Part shown: positions 22,877 to 35,029 of the stretch, in pieces | Numbering within the stretch: the stretch's first letter is position 1 | Layout: every line of letters begins with the position of its first letter | NCBI GenBank assembly: GCA_004123355.1 | Contig: SCHM01000004.1 | Span: forward strand, 4,000,316-4,064,315 | Direction of reading: 5' to 3' | DNA length: 64,000 bases | Origin: Amphirosellinia nigrospora | Lineage: Eukaryota > Ascomycota > Sordariomycetes > Xylariales > Xylariaceae | The notes under the pieces: generated by a model | What the model saw: only the letters and a program-made list of their open reading frames with translations | Told to the model about the DNA's origin: nothing | Database searches by the model: none | Program-made: the position numbers and the translations under genes

Positions 22877-24513
22877 TTAAGCTAGATGGTTCGGAGGTTC
22901 ATCAGGTATGGCCGGGAACTGCTGAGAAGCTCTGGAAGTCAGAAGGTTATCAATCTCTTGGCAAAGAGCCTCGACTTTGTCCGCAAAGAGAGCCTCAACC
23001 CAGATAATACCCCGGACCACGTCAAGAGCCTGCTGACTTGACGTGAAGCACGCGGTCTCCATGATGCTAACAATTGCCGAGACGTGCCAGCCACGCCGAT
23101 CGCTCTCCTGTTCCAAGGCCGCGACGGTGTGCGCCCAAAGATTGAGCTCGGGTACCACGGCCCAGTCTACGTGTGGGATCCGCGATATCTCCCCAAAGTC
23201 GTTGAGGTGCCGGCCCAGTTCGAACGTTATGCCACCGAACTTGGCTTTGAGAGCCGCGAGGAAAATGAGCGAACTCCTCCTAAACGCCTCCCGCGCCGCG
23301 ATCCCGAGTACTCCGGATCGGTCGGGTCGTTTGGTAGTGCGCGACCCTCCAGACTGAGGACTTCGTGGAGAGCAGGCGCCAATAGCCGTGCGGCCATCAC
23401 GTCGTCTGTCCAGAATTTGGAAGTTTGGCAGTGCTGGTTGACGTAGCTGGCGACTGCGGCTGTGGCTTTTAAGGCGCTCTGGATATCGCCAAGGTATGGA
23501 CAGCTCTTGTCCCAGGAGTCCAATAGCAGCTCAAAGTATATGCTATCATTTTTTGTGTTGATGTTGGTAATTGAGCCTCTCGGGATCCCGAAAGTAGGAC
23601 GGCCGTTTCGATAAGATGCTCCGGAGAGGTCATGCCTATAGAGCCATGAGATTAAAATTACCATGTCGCATAGTTGAAGAGAGGTTTAATTCACCATGAT
23701 ATTACTAATCGAACTAGGGGATTAGTGATCTCGTCAATCCCCCTATCTCATCGACGAGTCGCTTTAGGCCTTGCAAATGAATTTGCTGCCGATCAAAGTT
23801 GCCGATCGCAGACTTAGATTTGTTAGAGAGAAGAACGTACGTGAATCAATTATTGGGAGTTTGAGAATTCATACATCATGACATACGAAGCCGGCAATAG
23901 CAGTGATTAGTCCCTCCTTTCCTTCTTTCGGGTCTGCTAAGCGCTTAGAAATCGATCGTAAGGACAATGTATACCATTTCATAGCCTCGGCGTTGGTCTG
24001 GAATTCGGGTTTTGTGTCGCCCGGCTTCATACTTTTGAATAAGACGGCATTGGCAAGCGTGATGTACCACGCGGCCGCGTCGCTCAGCCCTATCGAAAGC
24101 CAAACGAAGGCGAACGGGCGGTACCTGTTCCGTGCTTGTGCGAATACTGAACTTGATATCAGTTTATCTCTGATCGGTGTGGCCTTAGACACCGAAGCTA
24201 ATAGATATGAAAACGTCTTACAAAACCGTGCCAGATTTCTCTTTTCTTCATCCATCTCGATCGGGAACACTATGTCGTTCAATCTGCACTCGTTTATTGG
24301 ACTTGGCATTAGAGCCTGTTCATGCCCTGACAGGCTACCAGAGCTGGGTTCGGAGGCCGCCTCTAGAACATCTCTCGCTATGGTCGTCTCACCACGGGGT
24401 TTCGGCTTTCTGCGAGCCCTGCCTATTTCTTTCATTACATGGCGACGAACCGTAGTGGCATGCTTCTTCTCATCGCCGGGTTGGCCAACATTGACGAACT
24501 CAAACTTAGGCAT
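22877..24513 (-). CDS. Fungal transcription-factor-domain protein without visible zinc cluster
   Basis: Product about 505 aa. The N-terminus FEFVNVGQP...RRHVMKEIGRARRK is a hallmark of a large group of Pezizomycotina proteins annotated as fungal-specific transcription factor domain proteins; their role is mostly unknown. Further family blocks: GNFDRQQIHLQGLKRLVDEIGG, NPLVRLVISWHDLSGAS and EAFRRSSLIFLAALKAKFG. Exons 23875-24513, 23695-23812 and 22877-23635; introns 23813-23874 and 23636-23694. Two one-base losses, in a G run near 23740 and in a G run near 23305, split the frame; adding two bases gives exactly 506 codons. No Cys6 motif is seen, so DNA binding is not supported directly. Confidence 0.6.
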
Positions 24514-25110
24514 CGTTGCTTGGTTGAGTGGTTCAACTATCACAAAAGGGGTTTAACCAGATGGACAATAGATGACAGCGTCTCCAATGGTACATGGGGT
24601 TTGAAGCTTATCATGACTGCTGCATGGCAGAGAAGTTGTTAACTGATGATATAACTCATACGCTCTTATGATGCCTTGGGCAGTCCTTGCGACAATAAAT
24701 AACTGGGTCGTTGACAAAGTTCTCTTAGTATGTCATCCTATACTAGCAAAGAGGTTAATTGTGGTAAGACGACTGAACGGATGATGCTACCGCATAATGA
24801 ACGCTTATCTAATCTCACTAGACCGCCGATTGTCTACCAAGTATAGAAGTAGTCATGCCCAGACACATTTCACCCCTATCACAATCATGACGGCCTTGAT
24901 TCGAAGACTCCCTTGAAAATGTGAAGGATTAAATCGATTGAATTCGCTTCTCATCATATACAACAAGCTTGTTTGACTCGAGAAACTCGACGTGCTCATA
25001 AGACAGAAGACAGTGCAGCCATACAATACAACCTTCTAGACTACCGTCCCCGTGGACCATGACAGACAGAAAAATGACTCCTCTAGATTAGGTATATGCC
25101 GACCGATCCA
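24514..25110. other. Intergenic region
   Basis: Upstream of the transcription-factor-domain gene and downstream of the secreted-protein gene. No repeat, RNA or coding signal seen. Confidence 0.45.
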
Positions 25111-26803
25111 CTAAACACCAAGCGCATTGTTAAACGCGTCGGCAGCAGCCTGTCCTTGGAGCCCATCAGCAGCCGACGCGGCGGCCTGGCAGTCCTGGAC
25201 AGTGGCATCTGCAGCGTCACACTTGCTAGCGAGCTGGCTGCAGATGAAGTCGGCGATGACGCCGATGGCGAGGGCAGAGCCGTGATTGAAGTCGGCGGCA
25301 GAGGCGGGGGCGAACGACTCCCCGCTCCTATCAGCCTGCACGCCGAAGGAGATGGCCGGGGAGCCGCACGATCCGGTGTCCAGAGCGCCGCTGCCATTGT
25401 TGTTGTCGTTGGCCGACTGGCGCGCGCGAATACCGGCGATGCCGCGCTTCGCGACGCCCGCGTTGGCCTGGACACACTGCTGTTGCTGCGCGTCGCAGTC
25501 TCCCACGCTGATGTCGGCCGAGCCACTGTTGGCGGCGTTGGCGCACGCGTTCTTCTGCACATCGCACGCGCGCTGGATCGCGGCGCCGGCGTTCTGGAAG
25601 GTCGCTCCGTTCACGCTGAATGGCCGGTCGCTGGTAGGGTCGTTGGCGATGGCGATGGGGTCTGCGCCTACGTTACCGGTGAATGCGTTCACGTTGGCGC
25701 TGGCGGCCCCTGCGTCACCGCCGGTGTTGGCGTTGCCGCCGGCATTGGCATTGTCACCAGTATTGGCATTGCCAGTGGAATTGCCGGCACCAGCAGCTGG
25801 ATCCGCACATTCCGCTGCTATCACGTCAGTTGAAAGCGCTTCACAAACAGTAGGTAGATAGAATTACCGTCACCTCCGGCGGAACCCGCATTACCACCGG
25901 CAGAACCGCCAGCAGCAGCAACGGCGTCATCGATCTCCTGCGCCGACGCATCTTCAACAATCAGGTTCTGTGTGAAAATGCAGCCGACGGGGTCATCAGC
26001 CTCATCACAAGTGTTGCCTGCCCCGGTAGCGTCGCCGACCTGTAATTTCCTCTTGTTTAGTCACGCGTAGATGAACCGAGAAAACTTTTTGGGGTTACTT
26101 ACCTGACCGGGCGCGAATGTGCCAGACTTGAGGGCGAGCTGGGGGTCGGCTCCAATGGAAGCCAGCTGGACGGCCAGATCAAGCGTGATCTGCTTGTTGA
26201 GCTCGGCCGCACCGTCCGAGGCCGGGTCCTGATGCTGCTGGATCGCCGCGATCTCGGGGTTGACGGCGGTCTCGGTACAGAGGACCGAGGCCAGACCAAC
26301 AGAGCCAGTGTTTCGTTCCTTTTGCAACGTTAGAATTCGACATGTTCCAAGCCGGCTCCAGCGCGGCGAGGGAAGGACATACCAGTGCACGGAAAATAAG
26401 GGCATTCGTCATTCCCTCGACATCACCTGCCGCTTTGGCGTTTGTAAAGGCCTGGTCGGCGACATGCTGTTGTAGACAGTCGAGATCCTGGACGTCTCCA
26501 GCGCCAGCCGCTGCGGCGGCGTTTCCGAGGAGCGCAAAGACGGGGTCTTGGACGTTCTCGACGTTATTCAAGTCGAGAGCCGCCCCAACGCCAGTCAGAA
26601 ATTGCTCGTGCGAATGTTCCTCTGTTCTCACCGCGTCAGTATCCCGCCAAGACAACCTCGCCGTTCGTGCATTGTCACTTACGGGGAACTTCTCGTCGAA
26701 ACTTGGATGAGCCTCGGGTCTTCCGTGAGAACCGCACAGCGTCTGGGCGAGCAGACGCCACACCCACCATCACTAACACAGCAGTACTAGTCGTGAACTT
26801 CAT
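25111..26803 (-). CDS. Secreted Ala/Gly/Asn-rich protein of a conserved uncharacterised ascomycete family
   Basis: Five exons (26683-26803, 26383-26621, 26103-26318, 25868-26039, 25111-25817) give exactly 484 aa with every phase closing. Signal peptide MKFTTSTAVLVMVGVASA. Domain 1 (about residues 45-215): VFALLGNAAAAAGAG, CLQQHVADQAFTNAKAAGD, NALIFRALERN, CTETAVNPEIAAIQQHQDP and GCIFTQNLIVEDA. A Gly/Asn/Ala repeat linker (GNANTGDNANAGG-like) follows. Domain 2: RPFSVNGATFQNAGAA, then Cys-spaced CDVQKNAC and CDAQQQQC, probably disulphide-bonded. I recognise this as a common ascomycete secreted architecture but know no assigned function; a cell-wall or matrix role is inference. No GPI signal is evident at the end. 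Confidence 0.8.
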
Positions 26804-29110
26804 CTTGGAAAAGATCGTATGTATGTGTGGAACGACCGTAGTATATTCACACAAAGTCGGCAACGACACAGCAACACGCAAGTAGTCCGTATGTAAAGAT
26901 TATTAAATCGTGCAAAGAAGGCCCGGCCTGATTGAACGTAAAGAGCGTTTAGAAGCGAAAGAAGAGTTCCCAGAACTGAAAAAAGAACGTAAAGCGTGAA
27001 TGTTTCAAGAGAGAGACACTGTTGTCGATGATAGAAGAGAAGAGAGAGAGAGGCTCGGAGTTTCGCGAGGCACTCATGCTATCCTATATACAAGTAGCAA
27101 AGCGACATGCCCGACGACATCGACAAGCGTATAGCTGCCAAGCCCTCGATGATTTCCTCATATATCTTGCTCAATCCCTAAGGGGCATGCCGGCGCGACT
27201 CGTCTGACCATTCGTTCGGACTGCCAGGGTCGACTTCAGATGATGTCTCGCAGGCTAGTAGATAGCCCTGGACCATAACCCGGCGCCCCTTGTTTTGTAG
27301 ATCTCCTCGTCCGAAAAATGAGTCTTGACGTGCGTGGGAGGGCGGGCCATCTGGCGCCTAATTTGACAGACCATCGTGGGACCCTATCGGCTGCGTAGCG
27401 AGCCGGTACAAGATTCCGTTCAAGGGGAACCTTGAGATAATCATTACAAGTATGATGCGCTGGGAGTAGTGTACAATATCAATATCAAGGGCCCATACCC
27501 TGTCTGACTCATTGCATGGGTAACAGACTCTGTCTTTAGTCCACATTTCTTACAGAGAGAGCTCGTAGGCCGCATTGTGCCATATCATATCACAACTCAT
27601 AAGTAATCGCCAACTTCCATCAACTGCATCGCGGCAATGAGATACAAGGCCAAATTGTGTAGTTTTAGCCAAATGCAAAGTAGGATCCAGCACGAAATGC
27701 TATGAATGGACAAACCTATTAGCGCCTTGCTCCAAGTCTTGAGACCGAGGAGGTCAGAGATGAGACGGCTAATCCAACCCCAAGTGTCTCAGTTCGTCGC
27801 GAGCCGCAACGAAGGGCATGCATATCGCGACCCAAATACCACGCTATGCTTTATTGGATGGGGAAATCTAAGCAGGGTCAATGTTTCTTGATACTGCGTT
27901 ACCACTCCAAGTCCAAGCAAGCCTGATAGTAGTGTAAGTTTGTTTGTATGATCATTGCTCTCTGTGGCGATCTTTGCCCTAAGCATTCGCCTCGAATCAC
28001 GAACCCCCAGATCATTCGACGTGTCACAGAAGCCTGGTCTTGCTAGATTTCTTCTGACGAAAATAATGGACGGGTCCAAGATCCTGGGTTTTTCTTGGCG
28101 CTATGTAAAGAGCCCCTTAGCCCACATTTCTCATCTTTCCATGATAAAGTCATACTTAGCAGATATATTTTACGGGAAATCGGCCCGGGAGGATTCTGTC
28201 GAATCTTCAACGCTGGCTTTGCTAATCATCTGGATCTCGACTAGTAGGTAATGCCAGGCAAAGAGCTATCACGTTGCTGAAGCCTCTCATTCTTTCTAGG
28301 TGCCGGTTTTGCATACGACGGCGCTGGTTGGCAATTTGCCGAAATCAAGGGTAGGCGGTTCTGCGTGGCAACGGCATCGCGACACGCTTCCTTATACATG
28401 AGGATGCGCAGACATAATCACTGGACGAATTTGCTTTACATGCGTATCGCAGCCAAATTAACCAAGATTGATGTTTGAGTACGTCACCCAGAATCACGTT
28501 TAGTGCCAATTAAAAAAGCGTGAACACAAAGTATAGCGGCGGCGGTCAATCGTTTCTCAAGGATTGATGAATAGGTTTCGAACATGCCGTGTGAACCCTG
28601 TCGCGTCAAGCGTTACCTTGGCAAGAATCGAGCATTGCGTAACTCAGGTTCCTGTTAAACAGGATCTGCCGTTGGACATAAAACAGTCTGGTACCGAAGT
28701 TCGGGAGTGCTTTGACAGATCTATCCGGCGTAAAGCGTCAACACTTATTTACGCCGATCTTCCAGGCTTGTTGAGAAAGCCGCCCTCCCCAATAAGATAC
28801 TAGAATATCAGCTCGTCTTACCTGGCGCACGCGAAAATTGGTTCATGTTTGGAAGCTGGCCATGACGTTTTGATTGCCTCACAGAGGTTCGAAACATACA
28901 ACAAACCATGGTATGTTTAACAGCTGTAAGAATTAGGTGCAATGATCTTTGTTCCACTTGACATATTTCATTTTGTACAGTTTGGCGGATGCCAAGGAAA
29001 AGTCTAGAGAATGCGTTGCCAATGCCACCATTTCGCCATGTCTATCCCGTTCGATTGACGATGGAGAGGTACACCACCCCCCGCCAAATCTAGTACTCAT
29101 ACACCACGCT
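26804..29110. other. Gene-poor 2.3 kb region
   Basis: The first 200 bases should be the 5' UTR and promoter of the secreted protein. The rest holds only short unrelated ORFs (up to about 98 codons, both strands) with no family features. Confidence 0.45.
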
Positions 29111-30104
29111 TTAACCAATGATCAGCTTGTCTTCCTCGGGGAAATCATATGCAGGAATCTCGAGGTTCAGAGGAGCAGGTCCTTTCCTTATACGCCCGGA
29201 GATATCGTAGTGAGAGCCGTGGCACGGGCAGAACCAACCACCAAAGTCGCCGGCTTCGCCAATAGGGACACAACCTAGATGTGTGCAGACACCTGTGATA
29301 GGTGGCATAGGTTAGTATATATCTCTCGTAATGGATGGACCTGTGGCGCATTGTTGCACACAAAAAAGAACAAAATGTATCGTACCCAACATGACCAGCC
29401 ACTCGGGCTTTTGTACACGGTCCTCGTCGCTCTGGGGATCTCGCAGCGAAGAAACATTGACCTTGTTGGCCTCATCGATCTCACTGGATGTGCGGTGTCG
29501 GATGAAGACTGGCTTGCCTCTCCACTTGATAATGACATTCTTGCCCTCGGGATGGCGTTGAGATCGACCTCAACCTTGGCCATGGCCAAGACGTCGGCGG
29601 AGGCGGACATGTTCTTCAGGAATTCTGACGTGGGTGGAATATTAGCACATTGTGTGGATGCGAGATATTGCGCTTCCGATCAAAGCGAGGGCAGTGGTCC
29701 GTCGGCGACACCTCCTCTTCCCACAGCCCACCACACATCACACATCACACATCACACATCACACATCATGCATCCCGCATCTTAGGCTGAGGGCAGAGAG
29801 CTGGGGGCTAGTGGTGATTACACACCTTGGACGGTGGACTTGGCACCGGCAGCGGTGATGGCACCCATTGTTCCGACCATGAAGTACTGGAAGAGCAGGT
29901 TCGTGTTGGAGGCGCCCTTATTGACGTAATGGCCGAAGTCTGGGATCTTAGTGGACTTGGGCTCGCCTTGAAGGGACTCGAGTAGGAGCCGGCGGCATCG
30001 TGAAGCTGTGCGGTGGTAGAAAGCGTGCGAGCGGCGTTCAGACAGGTGGCCGATCTCGAGACTCCACGTGCGAGGACACGAGAGGCGATGGTGAGAGGAG
30101 CCAT
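29111..30104 (-). CDS. RIP1: Rieske iron-sulfur subunit of mitochondrial complex III
   Basis: Catalytic [2Fe-2S] subunit that moves electrons from ubiquinol to cytochrome c1. Product about 233 aa: mitochondrial presequence ([19 protein letters not shown]), matrix-side helix region [12 protein letters not shown], membrane helix [18 protein letters not shown], then the Rieske fold with both cluster loops CTHLGC and CPCHGSHYD, ending [10 protein letters not shown]. Exons 29826-30104, 29386-29624 and 29111-29292. Two one-base losses, near 29965 (..SSPFK/GEPKSTK..) and near 29550 (..LNAIP/EGKNVI..), break the frame; the count then gives 234 codons. An essential respiratory gene is unlikely to be truly broken, so assembly error is inferred. 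Confidence 0.93.
29732..29766. repeat. Heptamer microsatellite in RIP1 intron 1
   Basis: Five perfect tandem copies of CACACAT within intron 29625-29825, which at 201 nt is the longest confirmed intron in the window. Confidence 0.9.
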
Positions 30105-30900
30105 GGCGGTGGTGCGGTTCAATCGGTCGCAATCGGTCGCAATCGGAGGTTCCGTCGAGGGACAGGCGGCGTTGAGCTTGAGGTCTTTTTTCCAGCAAAA
30201 TATAGTAGGTACCTACTTCGGGTTCGGTAATGTACTTGTATCCATCCAGTGCAGCTTGGCTTAGCGCCACCGCCTCAGGCACCCCTGCATCTTGCTGCAC
30301 CCGAATGCTGATGAAATTGCCCCGACCTAATTGGCCAGTTCGGCCAACGCACTGACCACCCACCCATCAGCGACTAACAAATCACGTGGAATATATGATA
30401 ATGAACACTGGGGGGATGAATGAGTGTATTACGACTCGACCAGCGAGTGCCCTAGCCAGCTGTGACTAAAGTGTAGGGGAAGAAGGTAAGTCCAAATGAG
30501 TGCCCTGAGCCCCAGCAATATGCCCTTATACCCTAGCATCCGTTTGTAGACCCCACAATAAGTACCTACCTAATATCACTCTAGGTAGGTTAGGTATGTT
30601 AGGTACTTGGTAACTTAGAGTTACAGTGCCTTACCTAAGGTAAGGTAACGCTTCTCCCCTAGACGCCGTAATGCGAAGCAAGAAGAAAAAGATTGCATAC
30701 CTACGCAGATTACCAAGGTAGGTTTGGCCATTCTTATTCCTTTCGATATTTTATGGCGTTTTTTTTTGTGATAAAAAACGTGCCTGAATTGTCCGTGGCT
30801 ACCCAAATCCCGCAGAGAAATCTAATAGTAGGCAATGCCCAATATATTCGGATGTATTTGTACACTTTCAAAAGTCCCACGTATTTTCGTCCGTCGTGAA
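30105..30900. other. Intergenic region with TAGGTAGGT cluster
   Basis: RIP1 promoter side and 3' side of DDB1. TAGGTACCTA-type motifs at 30,207-30,215 and a dense group at about 30,560-30,650. CAATCGGT is tandemly repeated near 30,119-30,142 next to the RIP1 start. Confidence 0.55.
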
Positions 30901-33900
30901 TCAATGCATGCGCTTCAGCTCCTCTACTAAATTTCGCATCGCTTCCGCGTTAGGGCCTAGCCCCTCACAAATAGTTTCTTGTGGTGTTCGTCAAGGTCCC
31001 AAGTACCGCTCTAAGAGCTCCCCGTCAACAAAACGAAACGGTCCATCCGACTCGCGTTCTTCGTTTCTGAAAGACCGATACCGCGAGAATTCTATGTTGC
31101 CCGTTGTTTCCACAATATCGGCGAGCCTATTCTGGAATCGTATCAGGAGATCCTGATATCTGGGTGAGATCATTCCAAAGAGATAAACGCCTCCCTCAAC
31201 CTAAAGAGAAGTGATAAGCAAAGATTGCCATGTTCTCGTTATTAGGGAAGTGAGAACCTACCGTGCCAATGAACGCCTTCGGTACGACAATGGCATTCTC
31301 GCTCGCCTCAACCGTAACCTTGCGTATTTTGTTGGCCATCTCTCCAAGATTGATCTCGCTTGTGACTTCCATCCTCCGTTTATCATCCAGCGTCATACCC
31401 GACATGTTCCTACGCAGCACCATGAGATTGCCTTGTGTATCTGACTCTAGCCACGCATCCCCTCGATATGACACAACGCCGTGGCCCAGAAGGATTGGTA
31501 GTGCCTCGATACTTCTGTAAGCTTAGCTGGCTGGCCATTGGCCGCAGGCGCGAATTCAACTAGACTCATGGATTTCATCAGATCCGCAACTGCTATGGTG
31601 TTGCCCTCGACTACTAAGTCAATCGGATATGTAGCCGGCCTGTAAGAAGCTAGTTTCTTTAAATCGGCAGATGTGGTAGATAGCTCCGAGTACGAATAGA
31701 CGATGACAGTCTTGGCTAATGCGGCAACAATCTTGTCTCCCATGGCTGCGAGGGCTCTGCAAGCCCCCTTAAGTTGCCGGCTGGTGATTAGATACGGTTC
31801 TCTCTCGTTGTCAATTCCAAGCACCAATATCCGACCCCGCTTGTCGTCCTGTCCAGTTGGAGTTAGTTCGTCATCAAGATAGCTTGTCCCTACTATGAAC
31901 CTCTCCACTCGACTTCCGTAGGAATCTAATAAGTCTGCGCGGATCACAGCTTCTACCATTTCTACCCGGGGGTAGCTGTCTAATATAAAGGCTTTACCGA
32001 GTTGCTTGAAGATGACCTCATCCACCAACTTAAAGGAACTAATGATGACTTCTTCGTTGTCCTTCACTTCCCTTTGGAAGCAACCGAGGCCGAAAGCCCG
32101 TTCAGCTCTCGAATATGTAACTCTCCGAACGGTTTCACCCATAGAGAGGGGATTAACGTGTGTGCGGCGTTCATTGTCTATTATCGAAATCTTAACCTCT
32201 TTTTCGGTTGCCACTACAATGGAATTCGGGAAAGCCTCAGCGTCAAAAGGGCAAACGCAAACCGCATCGTCAGATGTCACAGCTGAGTAGACGATTCTAC
32301 CTTCCGCCCCATAAATAAGACTGGGTATTTCGCTCGTTGAAAAGATATTATACATTTCATTGGGTCGAGGGAGGAGCTGTAACCTTGCGTGTCGTGTTCC
32401 TACAACGACCATCTTGCGGCCAGAAAGAGAAAAATTCGTTTTAGACACGTTGAAAGTGATGACAAATCCATCTTCCATAGCAACAAACAAGGTTGGGCCA
32501 GCAATGTCCTTTGGAAGGACCTGTGCTAGTGCAATGTCACGCGGCACCGAAGCGTTGTCATCCTTTCTCCTTAAGCTTTCACCGTGTAAAGATTGTAGAG
32601 TTTGGGTATCGACAATCGATACAGAACCAGACTTCCAGAATCCTACAACACCAATGCTAGGGTACTGTGGGGGTAGATGGATACAAGCGATTTGATCCGA
32701 ATTATCAAGATTGTTTTGCTCAAACTTGACAAGGTCTTGTCCAATTTGGAGAGAAATCAGTACTCTGCCGTCAACTGAAAGGAGGACCCATTGATCGTTT
32801 GCAGATACGTTGGTGATCTCCCCTTCGGCTGGCCGCCAGATTGATGTCACTACTCCGCTTCCAAATCAACGAGTAGCACACTGCTCGGTGTTGCTTGAAG
32901 GATCCGATAATTTGATAGTTTTTGAACCAGAAGAGTTGGCTCCGAGAGTACAATACCCTTGAACTCGTCCACTTCCTCGATGTTACCAGTTGGGTCGAAG
33001 AGAAATATTCTCGTTTCGGTTAACAAGGAGACAATTAAAGTGTCCGTTTTCGCCGCTCCATAAGATTGTAATGAGAATAATGAGCGAACATTCTCCATGT
33101 GGTCAAGTATTCCTATATCATCAAGACCAACGCCACTCCGGACGCTTCGCAAACTGCCGTCTTTATGCACACCACTCCCAGTAACAATTCTTGCTTGTCC
33201 CGAGGAGTATTCGTTCGAGGTCTGGCCTTCGCCTTCTCGGTTTCCCATATCCATAATAGTAAGATCAAGGATTGGTGCAATATTATGTAAAGTCTGTATT
33301 AACGCGATTGTGCCCTGTCCAATATCAACGTGGAACACTTGTGAATCGCCGTAATGAGATCCGACAAAAAGTGTGCTCTCTCCCATGAACACAAGACAAC
33401 TCGGTCTTGAAATGGTGCCCATCTTTCTCATTTCCATGCCTGTGACGACCACGCCGTCGAGGAGAATCTCTAGTATCCAGAGATTTCCATAGTCGTCGCC
33501 AACGAAATAATGCGAGACGTCATACTCGGCCCAAGCGACAAAAATTGATGCCTCCTCAAGAGCTGTCTCAACCTTCTTTTTAGCGGCATCGTCGTAATAG
33601 AGGAGCCTCGTTTCACCAAGGACAATTAAGCCACCTAACTGGGCACGCGCCGAGGCAGCGTTCCGACTCAGATATCGCTTCTGGTCCTCCTCGCCTTTTG
33701 AGACTGGAATCAATAGAGCAGAGCCAGGGTCCTCGATCTCCATGTGGTCGATTTGGTCTCGGACTTCAAATCTGGATACCTCTGTATTTTTATCGTCGGC
33801 AGTCAAGCGATAGGACACGAGGTGGCAGTCGGGGTGTTCGGTTCGGGTCTGGTAGAGAAAAGCGATCTTGGGATGGCCGGTTTCGACATGCAGAAAGCTG

Positions 33901-34473
33901 GCGCACTTTATAAAAAGTTCGGATATTCGGACCTGATCCATCCAGTTTAAGTTCTGCCTCTTGCTCTTGACAGTGTGCATACGCAGCACGTTTATGACAC
34001 CTCCCAAAGTAGCACCACCATGAATCGACCAGTGGGATCGACAATGCACTTGTCCTGGCTTTGTGAATCTCGCATGTGCTTTTCGTTCATGTCGTAGAAC
34101 ATCTCGATGGTATCCAGCCTTCCCTTCACCGCATCCCAACCAACAGTGAAATATTGGAACCTGTCGGTTCCGACAAAGAGCAGGTCGGTGTCGGCGTCCC
34201 GCGGTCGCAACCGTTGCAGCATTGAAATAGTGCCATTGACATAATGGGAGTTCGTCTGGGCCATCCCCCCGTATCTTCAAGTTTCCATATTTCCAGACGG
34301 TTTGTCTTGCTATATATCTTACGTTTAGTATGCCGGCCGCTGTGTTAGACATGGGCGTAACTGCGAGGGTTGACTTACGCTACAACCAAGCACTCGGGCT
34401 CATCAGGGAACAACCCGAGGCGAATGGCATGACGGACACTATTAGGCCTATGAATTGGCGCTATATATGCCAT
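30901..34473 (-). CDS. DDB1: DDB1 (UV-damaged DNA-binding protein 1, CUL4 adaptor)
   Basis: Triple beta-propeller adaptor of CUL4 E3 ligases; acts in UV-damage recognition and, in Neurospora, in the DCDC complex needed for H3K9 methylation (family knowledge). Product about 1148 aa. Seen: MAYIAPIHRPNSVRHAIRL start, KTNRLEIWKLED, LLFVGTDRFQYFTVGWD, the CPSF-A-like middle, and C-terminus LVEELKRMH, all DDB1 diagnostics. Exons 34379-34473, 31262-34309 and 30901-31200. Four one-base losses (near 34265 in a G6 run, 33997, 32855 and 31460) plus a compensating gain/loss pair near 30995-31005 disturb the frame; the count closes at 1149 codons. The last pair leaves an apparent stop in the segment between LLERYL and ETICEGLGP. 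Confidence 0.9.
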
Positions 34474-35029
34474 GCTGAGGAATTTCGCATGGCTCGTAAA
34501 ACGGCAAAATTGAATGTCAAAACTTGGAGGGGCATCAAGCTACGCTGAGAGGTGCTTGGAACTGAGAGCTCCAATGATATAATCAAGGACATTACAGCGG
34601 TCATGGGCCGGCGATAAGTAAATGCCGGCGCTTCCATTTGGCTTGCGATAAGGGCCGATGGAGCCGCTAAGTCTGACAATGGCGGGGCAAAATGGGCTAC
34701 CTAAGTACATAGTAGATCTTCGACTTTGGGGACTTACCTACTTACTTACCTACTTACTTACCTACTTACTTACCTAAACTTTCTGTCTCATCATTCGATT
34801 AGGTAACTTCCTGTATCGGTCTTAGGTGTATAATAGTGGCCGCGGCGTAACTATAGATACCTACCTACAGGTAGAAAAGGACCTTAAATGGAGGCAAGAA
34901 GTCGCCGAGAAAGTTTTATTTATAAACAATACATGAGATTCAAATAAACGCACAAATAGGACAATTATTTGTGACAAAGTCTTGGACAATCTTCAAAATA
35001 ACTGGCACCGAAGGACCACGTTCCTCAAC
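34474..35029. other. Divergent promoter between DDB1 and the ankyrin gene
   Basis: Head-to-head 556 bp spacer. It contains the 12-bp tandem repeat listed below and TACCTACCTACAGGTAG near 34,860, then an AT-rich stretch before the ankyrin ORF. Confidence 0.55.
34732..34775. repeat. 12-bp tandem repeat ACTTACCTACTT
   Basis: Three full and one partial perfect copies of ACTTACCTACTT, built from the same ACCTA core found dispersed in other intergenic regions. Confidence 0.9.

Noticed and set aside
23903-24556. 217-codon plus-strand ORF opposite the transcription-factor-domain gene
   Set aside because: Antisense shadow; the minus strand has the family signature and matching introns.
29732-29766. 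Short direct repeats considered as a CRISPR array
   Set aside because: Seven-base tandem units without spacers in a eukaryotic intron.
31196-34473. Reading DDB1 as a pseudogene
   Set aside because: The frame changes are single bases, the length closes to whole codons, and all three introns/exons keep conserved sequence; the same pattern occurs in unrelated essential genes.
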